Below are positions 57,476 through 64,000 of a stretch of 64,000 nucleotides of DNA, one piece after another (the first letter of the stretch is position 1; every line of letters starts with the position of its first letter). Source of the DNA: Pirellulales bacterium (lineage in GTDB: Bacteria; Planctomycetota; Planctomycetia; Pirellulales; JAEUIK01); assembly GCA_019636335.1 (NCBI GenBank), contig JAHBXR010000021.1, positions 61,513 to 125,512 on the forward strand, in the 5' to 3' direction. A program made the position numbers and the translations under genes. The notes under the pieces were generated by a model. That model had not been told where the DNA came from, ran no database searches, and saw only the letters and a list, made by a program, of their open reading frames with translations.

Positions 57476-58285
57476 ATGAAAACGCAAGCTAGTACATCGC
57501 CGGCGCACCGCCATCAACCGCCTGCGGAAAAAATGCCCGGACATTGGCTGTTGGCAAAAATGGGCAAACGTGTCCTCCGACCCGGCGGTCTGGAGTTGAC
57601 CGAGCGCCTGCTGAGCGACCTGCAAATAGAGGCGAACGATCGAGTCGTCGAATTCGCCCCGGGCCTGGGGGTGACCGCTCGCCTGACGCTGGCGCGTCAG
57701 CCGGCCTCCTATACGGCGGTCGAGCGAGACGCGAACGCCGCGGATGAAGTCCGTCGCTACCTTTCCGGATCCCAGCAGAAGTGCATCGTGGCCAGCGCCG
57801 AAGAAACGGGTCTGCCTGGCGCGTCGGCGAGCGTAGTCTACGGCGAAGCCATGTTGTCGATGCAACCGGCGAGCACCAAGTCGCGCATCGTGGCGGAAGC
57901 GGCACGGCTTCTCGCTCCAGGTGGCAGGTATGGCATTCATGAACTGTGTCTGGTCCCCGATGAAGTTGATCCTCAGATCGCAGATGCGATCGCACGGGAA
58001 CTGTCGGGAGAGATTCACGTCGGCGTTCGCCCGCTCAGGCTTAAAGAATGGCGGGAACTGCTCGGCGCCGCTGGCTTAAGCGTCGTTAGCGAGCATCGCG
58101 CGCCCATGCATCTCCTGGAGCCGGCCCGCCTCGTCAAAGACGAGGGCCTGCTGCGCGCCGCCCGTTTTGTGTGGAATGTTGCCTGGCACGCCGAAGCACG
58201 GCGACGCGTTCTGGCAATGCGAAAGGTCTTTCGCCGCTATCGCGATCACCTCTGTGCGGTCGCGCTGGTCGCCACGAAACCTTAG
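57476..58285 (+). CDS. Class I SAM-dependent methyltransferase
   Basis: A 269-residue methyltransferase with the SAM motif VVEFAPGLGVTARL near residues 57-70, acidic motif II YTAVERDANA, and RLLAPGGRYGIHEL for motif III. The C-terminal part (GLLRAARFVWNVAWHAEAR) is helical. The substrate is unknown. Placed 10 bp after the Rrf2 gene and 10 bp before a cupin, so co-transcribed. Confidence 0.85.
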   Translation: MKTQASTSPAHRHQPPAEKMPGHWLLAKMGKRVLRPGGLELTERLLSDLQIEANDRVVEFAPGLGVTARLTLARQPASYTAVERDANAADEVRRYLSGSQQKCIVASAEETGLPGASASVVYGEAMLSMQPASTKSRIVAEAARLLAPGGRYGIHELCLVPDEVDPQIADAIARELSGEIHVGVRPLRLKEWRELLGAAGLSVVSEHRAPMHLLEPARLVKDEGLLRAARFVWNVAWHAEARRRVLAMRKVFRRYRDHLCAVALVATKP

Positions 58286-58295
58286 GAAGTCAAAG

Positions 58296-58628
58296 ATGAC
58301 TCTTCCCTATACGCTGATTCAGGATGTCGCTCACCACGCGGCGCCCCCCGAGAACGGCACGCTCAGCACGACCCTGCATCAGGACGAGCGATTGAAGACG
58401 GTGCTCTTCCATTTCAGTGCCGGACAGGAGCTTTCCGAACACACCGCTTCGACACCGGCCGTGATGCATTTCCTGGCAGGCGAAGCCGAAGTGACGCTTG
58501 GGCCGGACCCGATCACCGCCCAAGCGGGTACCTGGATTCATATGCCCGCGCAACTCCCACACAGTATCCGCGCAACCACTCCAGTGACCATGCTGCTTCT
58601 GCTCTTGAAACAGCCGGGCCATCCCTGA
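58296..58628 (+). CDS. Cupin domain protein
   Basis: A 110-residue single cupin: FHFSAGQELSEHTASTPAV (first motif) and PAQLPHSIRATTPV (second), with metal-ligand His residues. AGGAAGTCAAAG lies before the ATG. Small cupins of this type recur next to Rrf2 and globin genes in NO-responsive clusters. No specific activity can be assigned. Confidence 0.82.
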   Translation: MTLPYTLIQDVAHHAAPPENGTLSTTLHQDERLKTVLFHFSAGQELSEHTASTPAVMHFLAGEAEVTLGPDPITAQAGTWIHMPAQLPHSIRATTPVTMLLLLLKQPGHP

Positions 58629-58692
58629 TCGGGGCACAAGGAATCGTGGCGCAGATAGCAATCACCCTCCACCCGAGAACAAGGGATCCCCA

Positions 58693-59100
58693 ATGAGCGG
58701 TGAGCCGTCAGACCAGCAGCTCCCTTTCGATCGGGTGGTCGCCAGTTATCATCGGGCTCGCGAGTCCGGAGAACTGTTCGACACGTTCTACTGTCTCTTC
58801 CTGGCCAAGGCGGCGGAGATTCCACCCATGTTTGCGCACACCGACTTTCCGCACCAGAAGCTGATGCTGCGAGAATCGCTGCTGGAAATGTTGATGTACT
58901 CGCACACCGGCGCGGGCCGAGAAGAAATCGAACGTCTGGCCGAGCGGCACCGGCTTCTGAATGTACAACCGAGACATTATGAACTCTGGCTGGACGCGCT
59001 GTGCGAAGCGCTCGCTCAGCACGACCCAAGATTCAACGCGGAACTCGCGCAAGTCTGGCGTGACGCGATGCGAAGTGGGATCAGCCTGATGGCGAGCTGA
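58693..59100 (+). CDS. Globin family protein
   Basis: A 135-residue globin: DTFYCLFLAKAAEIPPMFAH, DFPHQKLMLRESLLEMLMYS, the likely proximal His region AERHRLLNVQPRHYELWLDA and a final HDPRFNAELAQVWRDAMRSG. Likely binds haem and O2 or NO. Its neighbours (Rrf2, nitric-oxide-reductase fragment, nitrate-reductase operon) make NO detoxification the leading inference. Confidence 0.85.
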   Translation: MSGEPSDQQLPFDRVVASYHRARESGELFDTFYCLFLAKAAEIPPMFAHTDFPHQKLMLRESLLEMLMYSHTGAGREEIERLAERHRLLNVQPRHYELWLDALCEALAQHDPRFNAELAQVWRDAMRSGISLMAS

Positions 59101-59129
59101 GTCCACTTCCACTCCGGACTGATGCTCGT

Positions 59130-59408
59130 TTGTCTCCGTGCTCTGGTGCCCGGTGTTGCCTGGAAGATGGACTCTTCAATTTCAGCTTCTGGACCCTGAA
59201 CTTGGGGCTGTCTGCGATGTGCGTGTTCAGCCTGCTACCAGTTGAATTGATGCAGACGTGGGCGTCAGTTGAGGACGGGTATTGGTACACCCGCAGTAGT
59301 GAGTTCATGCAGACCGATCTGATGCAGACGCTGCGATGGCTGCGCGTGCCGGGAGACACGATCTTCTGTAGGGGCCGTCGCTTTGGTAATCTTCGTTACC
59401 GACCTTGA
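59130..59408 (+). pseudogene. Nitric oxide reductase (NorB/NorZ) C-terminal fragment
   Basis: The frame reads FWTLNLGLSAMCVFSLLPVE, LMQTWASVEDGYWYTRSSEF and MQTDLMQTLRWLRVPGDTIF, characteristic of the C-terminal helices of quinol-type nitric oxide reductase. The rest of the about 750-residue enzyme is missing. It lies just after the globin gene. Confidence 0.8.
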
Positions 59409-59438
59409 ATTAGGACGTTCTTTCCGGAGGACCCACCG

Positions 59439-59762
59439 ATGGCCATTCCCCATGCCAGGCCCGGCGAAGTTATCGACGTGCGTCCCTTGGGCCCCGGGCT
59501 CACGAATGCCCAGACGCATACGCTGATCAAGACCGACACGCTCGAAGTCATTCGGATCGTGATGGCTGCCGGCAAGACTCTGCCCTCGCATGCCGTGGCC
59601 GGAGAAATCACGGTTCAGTGCCTTGAAGGGCGGGTGGAATTCTATATCGACGAAACGAAGCGCGAGCTGACGGCGGGATCGATGCTTTACTTGCCAGGTT
59701 CGAGCACGCATCGGCTGCACGCCCTGGAGGACTCTTCGGTCCTGGTCACGATTCTGTTGTAA
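59439..59762 (+). CDS. Cupin domain protein
   Basis: A 107-residue cupin with GKTLPSHAVAGEITVQCLEG (first motif) and MLYLPGSSTHRLHALEDSSV (second). A strong CCGGAGG precedes the ATG. It is the second cupin of the island and only distantly similar to the first. Function unknown; a role in sensing or binding a small molecule is likely. Confidence 0.83.
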   Translation: MAIPHARPGEVIDVRPLGPGLTNAQTHTLIKTDTLEVIRIVMAAGKTLPSHAVAGEITVQCLEGRVEFYIDETKRELTAGSMLYLPGSSTHRLHALEDSSVLVTILL

Positions 59763-59822
59763 GCGAAGCGTTCCGGCCATTAACGCGTTCGATCGCGTGT
59801 TGGCCGGCGGTTCAGGCGGCTC

Positions 59823-60674
59823 ATGATGCAAAACGGCGTTCCCCATCTAACACAACGGCACTTTGAAGTGCGGATTCTCCGACAGGATCGGCCGCAAGAG
59901 TCAAGTTACTGGGAGCGGTTCCGGCTACCTCACGAACCGGGCCTCAACGTCACCAGCGTCTTGCAACAGATCGCGGCCCACCCGGTTACTGCGGACGGGC
60001 GATCGGTGGCCCCGATCGCTTACGATGCCAACTGTCTCGAAGAGGTATGCGGCTCATGCACGATGCTTATCAATGGTCGCGTCCGCCAGGCTTGTTCGGC
60101 GCTGGTGGATCGACTCCTCGCCGCTGACTCGGACCAGATCGAGTTGCGTCCAATGTCCAAGTTTCCCGTGATCAGGGACCTGGTCGTGGCGCGCGGAAGA
60201 TTGTTTCGTGCCCTGGAAAAACTGCATTGTTGGGTCGAGGTCGACGGCTATTTCGATCGTGGCCCGGGACCTCGCCAGTCGCCGCTGGATCAGCAGCAGG
60301 CGTATCCGCTGAGCACGTGCATGAGCTGTGGCTGCTGCCTGGATGCCTGCCCGCAATACAGGAAGATTGAGCTCACGAGGCGAACCGGGGAATCGGCCGA
60401 CGAGTTTTCTGCCCGCGAGCGGACGGAGTTCGATCTGAACTTCATCGGTGCGCACGCCAACAGCCAGGTGGTGTTGATGAACGCTCATCCGACGGGTCGC
60501 ATGACCGCATCACAACGTCTGGACGCCCTGATCGCTCCGGGAGGAATTCAGAATTGCGGCAAGGCCGGCAACTGTCAGGCCGTCTGCCCCAAAGAGATCC
60601 CCCTGATGACCTCGTGGGGACGCGCAGGCCGCGCGGCGACCCTGCACGGCCTCAAGAAACTTTTGGACGGATAG
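59823..60674 (+). CDS. Succinate dehydrogenase/fumarate reductase iron-sulfur subunit-like (SdhB/FrdB)
   Basis: A 283-residue protein with a plant-type 2Fe-2S domain (NCLEEVCGSCTMLINGRVRQAC in part), then CMSCGCCLDACP and CGKAGNCQAVCPKEIPL for [4Fe-4S] and [3Fe-4S] clusters, as in complex II. No SdhA or SdhC gene is next to it in the window, so it is an orphan copy or has another partner. It may have been carried with the island. Confidence 0.87.
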   Translation: MMQNGVPHLTQRHFEVRILRQDRPQESSYWERFRLPHEPGLNVTSVLQQIAAHPVTADGRSVAPIAYDANCLEEVCGSCTMLINGRVRQACSALVDRLLAADSDQIELRPMSKFPVIRDLVVARGRLFRALEKLHCWVEVDGYFDRGPGPRQSPLDQQQAYPLSTCMSCGCCLDACPQYRKIELTRRTGESADEFSARERTEFDLNFIGAHANSQVVLMNAHPTGRMTASQRLDALIAPGGIQNCGKAGNCQAVCPKEIPLMTSWGRAGRAATLHGLKKLLDG

Positions 60675-60875
60675 CCGGCGCCGTCGCAGGATGATTGCCT
60701 GGCTACAACCAACCCGTGCGCGGCACCATGCCTGGAAGAGATGGAGGACACCGGCCATCCGCGCTCGCTTATCCTTCGATGAGACGATGGACTTCGGCGA
60801 AGACACCGGCCCGCCCAACGTCGAGGACAATGCCGATCGGATGCCGTTCCAGTTCACCGGCAAACTAGTGCTCTG

Positions 60876-61571
60876 TCACAGCTTAATTTTCGGGTAGAGT
60901 GACTTGAGTTTACCGCGGGCTTCTTTGACTTTCATCTGCCAGTCGACTCCGCGTTGGGTTCGGTTGACGTCGGTGGACCAAGCGGTGAGTTCGGACTGCA
61001 AGGTCGCCAGCTTGCCGAATCGGCGGCCTGCGACGCACTGCCGGGTCAGCGAACTCAGCTCGTTCTCGGCGATGTTCAACCAACTTCCATGCTTCAGCGT
61101 ATGACAGAAGCGAAGGCGGCGGACCAAAGCTCGAGCACGCGCCGGCCGAAATGCCTCGTAGAACGCGCCGATCGTGTGAGTGTTTAGATTATCGCACACC
61201 AAGGTCACTGTAGGACACTTGCGATACCGCTCTTCCAGCAGGCGGGCCACTTCCATCGCCCAATCCAACTTCGTCTTGGAGGACCGCGCGGTCGCCTCGC
61301 GCCAGCCGGCCAGCGGCTCGGTGAACATAAAGATGCTCGCCGTGCCGGCCCGCTCATACTCGTAGTCAATGCGCTTCGCGTGCCGCCGCGTGGCGGAAAT
61401 CGGTTGTCGCGTTTCCTTGATCAACTGCACCGGCTGTTCGTCCATGCAGAGCACAGGACAGGCAGGATCATACGGTTTTTCGTAGGTGTCGAGCACTTGC
61501 TCCATACAGGCCACGAACTCGGCGTCCGCGTCCGGCGGAATGACCCAGTATTGAATCTTGCGGTTGGTCAT
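60876..61571 (-). CDS. IS630-family transposase, second ORF
   Basis: A 231-residue DDE transposase. Catalytic acids are in VLCMDEQPVQLI, TLVCDNLNTHTIG and WLNIAENELSSL. Upstream on the same strand the first ORF ends ADSISHETVRQTLKKMG, and the overlap holds an A-run (CTGAAAAAAATGGG) that could cause a programmed frameshift. The first ORF is interrupted about 110 bp further by an IS5-type element at 61692, so this copy is probably inactive. Confidence 0.88.
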   Translation of the reverse strand: MTNRKIQYWVIPPDADAEFVACMEQVLDTYEKPYDPACPVLCMDEQPVQLIKETRQPISATRRHAKRIDYEYERAGTASIFMFTEPLAGWREATARSSKTKLDWAMEVARLLEERYRKCPTVTLVCDNLNTHTIGAFYEAFRPARARALVRRLRFCHTLKHGSWLNIAENELSSLTRQCVAGRRFGKLATLQSELTAWSTDVNRTQRGVDWQMKVKEARGKLKSLYPKIKL

Positions 61572-61691
61572 CCCATTTTTTTCAGCGTTTGGCGCACGGT
61601 TTCATGGCTGATCGAATCGGCGACTTCCAATTCGACGACGCGACGCGCCAAGAGTCGCAACGTCCAATTGGCATAACCTTTGGGAGGCGGA
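61572..61691 (-). pseudogene. Truncated IS630 first ORF (DNA-binding part)
   Basis: Only the end of the first ORF remains (KGYANWTLRLLARRVVELEV, then ADSISHETVRQTLKK). It is cut at the terminal repeat of the next IS; the N-terminal helix-turn-helix is not found on the far side of that IS. Confidence 0.75.
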
Positions 61692-62585
61692 CTTAGAGCC
61701 TGTCTTCAATTGCTTGATTTGATGAAAACCGTTACGACTCCGCCCTCTTGGTTCTCAAGTCAAGGAAGACGGAGCCGTAACGATGAACGCGAATTATCCC
61801 AGCGATTTGACGGACGGACAATGGCAGTTGATTCGGAAGCTGCTGCCCAAGCCGGCGAAGTCGGGTCGGCGGCCGATCGATCGACGTTGGATCATCAATG
61901 CGATTCTTTATGTGAACCGGACCGGCTGCCAGTGGCGTGCGCTGCCCCACGATTTTCCCAAGTGGAAGACGGTGTACACCGTCTTCTGGCGTTGGCGCAA
62001 CGCCGGCAACTGGGCACGCATCCACGAGACGCTCTGCCGATGGGTGCGCCAAGCAGTGGGCAAGCAGCCGACGCCGAGCGTGGCGATCATCGATAGCCAA
62101 TCGATCCGGACCGCCGAGGGAGGCGAAGAACGAGGCTACGACGCCGGCAAAAAAATCACCGGCCGCAAGCGGCACATCGCCGTCGATACGCTGGGATTGA
62201 TCTGGGCCGTGGTGGTGCATGGCGCCTACTGGCAGGACCAGGAGGGTGGGCACTTCGTAATCCATGCCCTGCGTCGTCTGACTCGTTTGAAAGTCGTGTT
62301 CGGCGACTCGGCCTACGGTCGCGAGGGCTTGCCGGCTTGGGTCCAGGAGACGTTCGGCTGGGTTCTGCAAACGGTGTTGCGGCCTGTGAAGGCCAAGGGT
62401 TTTGTGGTGTTGCCCAAACGCTGGATCGTGGAACGCACCTTCGCCTGGCTGGTGCGCTGCCGACGCCACAGCCGAGACTATGAACGTAACACCGACACGA
62501 GTGAAGCCATGATTTACATTTCTATGATCGCACTCATGTCACGACGACTCGCTCACAACAAATGCGTTTGAAGACACGCTCTAAG
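61692..62585 (+). mobile_element. IS5-family (IS427-like) insertion sequence
   Basis: Ends match as inverted repeats of 18 bp with one difference: CTTAGAGCCTGTCTTCAA at the left and CTTAGAGCGTGTCTTCAA (inverted) at the right. If the outer bases are target, TA is duplicated at both junctions. The element is about 890 bp with a single transposase ORF and seems intact. Confidence 0.85.
61783..62571 (+). CDS. IS5-family transposase (IS427-like)
   Basis: A 262-residue DDE transposase: N-terminal SDLTDGQWQLIRKLLP, then the catalytic IIDSQSIRTAEGG, VVFGDSAYGREG, and RWIVERTFAWLVRCRRHSRD with the YREK-like final Glu. Full length and apparently intact; the element's right end lies 14 bp beyond its stop. 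Confidence 0.92.
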   Translation: MNANYPSDLTDGQWQLIRKLLPKPAKSGRRPIDRRWIINAILYVNRTGCQWRALPHDFPKWKTVYTVFWRWRNAGNWARIHETLCRWVRQAVGKQPTPSVAIIDSQSIRTAEGGEERGYDAGKKITGRKRHIAVDTLGLIWAVVVHGAYWQDQEGGHFVIHALRRLTRLKVVFGDSAYGREGLPAWVQETFGWVLQTVLRPVKAKGFVVLPKRWIVERTFAWLVRCRRHSRDYERNTDTSEAMIYISMIALMSRRLAHNKCV

Positions 62586-63158
62586 TGCGCCACTACTTTG
62601 GACTACGGATGCGTTTCCACCCGACGACCGCAATCTCGGCAACCGCAGGTTGACGTTGCCGACTTCGGTTGCGCGCAAGCCCTGGGCGGCGCCCCAGGAA
62701 AGGTCGCCGACGATCTCGCTCCCGTACGACAGCAGACGAACCTGCGGCGAGACGCCCGGCCTGAGGCGCACGTCTTCCATGAACTGGGCGGCGCTGGACG
62801 ACGTGATGTTCTGATACGCGGTGCTTTCTCCCAAGTAGCGGCCCGTCAATCCCAGCGACGCTCCCATATCGTAGACGCCGCGCCGCGCGAGACGGCCGTG
62901 AAGCCGCGAGGAACGCGAAGATGACTGGGCTGAACGTTCCATCTCCGCGCCCTCGCGGCGTTCGCAGGGTCGCGTTCTCTCACGACCATGCACGGTACGC
63001 GCGAAGGACTGCCTCGCGCATGCTCATCCGAATTGTCAAACAACGTGCCGTGCTGGCTGGGCCAACGCCACTGCCACGCTTATGTAAATCACTTAAACAC
63101 TAACGATAGATATCTCACACGTGTCCACTAACGATGGCCTGGACCGCTACACCGGAAG
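62586..63158. other. 573-bp region beside the IS without a clear gene
   Basis: A minus-strand frame up to about 62993 reads GVYDMGASLGLTGRYLGEST and SPQVRLLSYGSEIVGDLSWG, which looks protein-like and would be cut at its C-terminus by the IS, but I recognise no family. The remainder shows nothing. The base composition drops toward the toxin-immunity genes. Confidence 0.4.
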
Positions 63159-63623
63159 CTATGGTCGATAGCGTGAGTCGTTTTTTATCTTTTGTGCTTC
63201 GAGTAAAACCCAGTCTAGAAAGCTCTCTAGGCTGTCCCAGGAAAGCATTTCCTCGCCGGCTACGGGTCGTAATGAATCAAATGCAAGAACTTTTTCGCTA
63301 CCTGAGTAATAGATATAAACTTCGCCTGCATGGTCCATTAGCTGGATTGCGTTTTGCAACTGCAAGGTCGGATTAAGGTCCCAAATGTGACGAGTTTCCG
63401 TAAGCGAACTGAGACTTCCTCGGTCATCACCAGATACGATGATGTTAAATGGGGCGATACGGAGATTTCCAAAATTCAACACGAATTTCCGAAGTTGGAT
63501 TCCAAGTTCAAAGCCCAAGCCTCTCTCGATCCGCTCTAACGCTTCTTGTCCGCGAATTCCCCAAGGGCCGCCGGTAACTGATGCTTTCAGCAGTCGGTCG
63601 CTAATCCGATCCATTTCCCACAT
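63159..63623 (-). CDS. SUKH (SMI1/KNR4) family immunity protein
   Basis: A 154-residue protein with the SUKH pattern: ALERIERGLGFELGIQLRKF, LNFGNLRIAPFNIIVSGDDR, and ESFLDWVLLEAQK near the end. SUKH proteins neutralise nuclease toxins encoded just upstream, which is the arrangement here. AGGAG lies on the minus strand before the start, separated from the ATG by an (AAT)n tract. The AT-richer base use differs from the core genes. Confidence 0.82.
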   Translation of the reverse strand: MWEMDRISDRLLKASVTGGPWGIRGQEALERIERGLGFELGIQLRKFVLNFGNLRIAPFNIIVSGDDRGSLSSLTETRHIWDLNPTLQLQNAIQLMDHAGEVYIYYSGSEKVLAFDSLRPVAGEEMLSWDSLESFLDWVLLEAQKIKNDSRYRP

Positions 63624-63640
63624 TATTATTATTATTCTCC
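63623..63640 (-). repeat. (AAT)n microsatellite between ribosome-binding site and immunity start codon
   Basis: On the minus strand AGGAG is followed by a short AAT triplet tract leading into the ATG. Copy-number change would alter the spacing of ribosome-binding site and start codon. Confidence 0.6.
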
Positions 63641-64000
63641 TACCTGGCTGGCTCGCCAAATCCAGTACGCTGGCACTTCTACACGAAAGGCCGACGCGGC
63701 TGCCGGATCAGTAACACGCCAGCTTGGTGGCGGAACATTGTGGGGGTGTCTTTGATGTGTCGATTGAAATACCTCTACAAGACTTCCGAACGGATTCTGG
63801 TTCAGATGGTGAAGATGGATTTTTTCAAACGCATTGCCCACCTGTCTCTGTGGCGCATATCCTAATTGCGCTGCCTCAAGGTTGGTCATTCCATCTGGTC
63901 TGCGCAGTGTCCAATTAATATCGGGTCTTTGCCAGACATTTCTACCCCAAGGCGTCGCCGTGCGTGAGAATCTACCTACTTCTCCAGGAGAAACGACTCT
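63632..64000 (-). CDS. Polymorphic toxin C-terminus, LHH-type HNH/Endo VII nuclease (5' partial)
   Basis: The frame is open to the right edge, so the N-terminal delivery part lies outside. Visible are GRNVWQRPDINWTLRRPDG, TNLEAAQLGYAPQ, then the nuclease core KIHLHHLNQNPFGSLVEV and HQRHPHNVPPPSWRVTDP with the LHH and HN residues of the LHH family, ending RVEVPAYWIWRASQVGE. Such domains are the C-terminal toxins of Rhs, CDI and related secreted proteins that cut DNA in rival cells. The SUKH immunity gene follows 8 bp after the stop. Confidence 0.85.
   Translation of the reverse strand, partial: RVVSPGEVGRFSRTATPWGRNVWQRPDINWTLRRPDGMTNLEAAQLGYAPQRQVGNAFEKIHLHHLNQNPFGSLVEVFQSTHQRHPHNVPPPSWRVTDPAAASAFRVEVPAYWIWRASQVGE

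Noticed and set aside
62553..62993. Coding gene beside the IS
   Set aside because: Protein-like on the minus strand but no family recognised, and it runs into the IS end; listed only as an uncertain region.

Overview
The window looks like a chromosomal segment of a high-GC planctomycete, probably Pirellulales-like. Markers of that phylum are an exported ELWxxDGT-repeat protein with an LEPR-XLL-type N-terminus, a giant dehydrogenase/HEAT/cytochrome c fusion with one CxxCH, an SHD1-domain WD-like protein, a YncE-like dihaem protein, a neutral-ceramidase-like protein, a zinc-ribbon ExbD and an orphan CsrA. All calls come from reading the sequence and translations by eye; no database search was run.

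Layout. 1-39.3 kb is core-like and dense: a heptosyltransferase-like GT9 end coupled to an EEP phosphatase, a radical SAM/SPASM protein, the repeat protein with its own intrinsic terminator, an MBL hydrolase, trxB, an ALDH plus class III aminotransferase pair, fliM, proA, a lipoprotein lipase, a PPK2/nucleoside hydrolase pair, csrA, a UVR-motif protein, an LssY_C protein, three exported hydrolases/dehydrogenases, a DUF2721 protein abutting a MITE-like hairpin element, two exported beta-propeller proteins, and a TolQ/ExbB-ExbD-ExbD set with a divergent TonB-like protein.

39.3-43.2 kb is gene-poor and scrambled. It holds tRNA-like sequences and tRNA halves, all on the minus strand, including a tandem pair with alanine anticodons but C at position 33. 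It also has two adjoining heptamer arrays (14 and 12 copies), a terminator without a gene, an IS630 remnant and the 3' half of a tRNA-Arg, which may be an integration scar.

43.2-60.7 kb is an accessory stress/nitrogen-oxide island. It carries a Pmp3-like peptide, an amylase C-terminal remnant, a HAD-ATPase fusion, an alcohol dehydrogenase, a P-type cation ATPase and decayed fragments. Then comes a six-gene minus-strand operon: NarI-like membrane subunit, NarB-like molybdoenzyme, 4Fe-4S ferredoxin, Rieske protein, DUF6755-like peptide and SLAC1/TehA anion channel. Divergent from it are an Rrf2 regulator with inverted repeats between the two promoters, a methyltransferase, a cupin, a globin, a nitric-oxide-reductase fragment, another cupin and an orphan SdhB-like protein. 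Together these suggest nitrate reduction and NO handling.

60.9-64 kb contains an IS630 transposase cut by an IS5/IS427-like element, then the C-terminal LHH nuclease toxin of a polymorphic-toxin protein with its SUKH immunity gene, running off the right edge.
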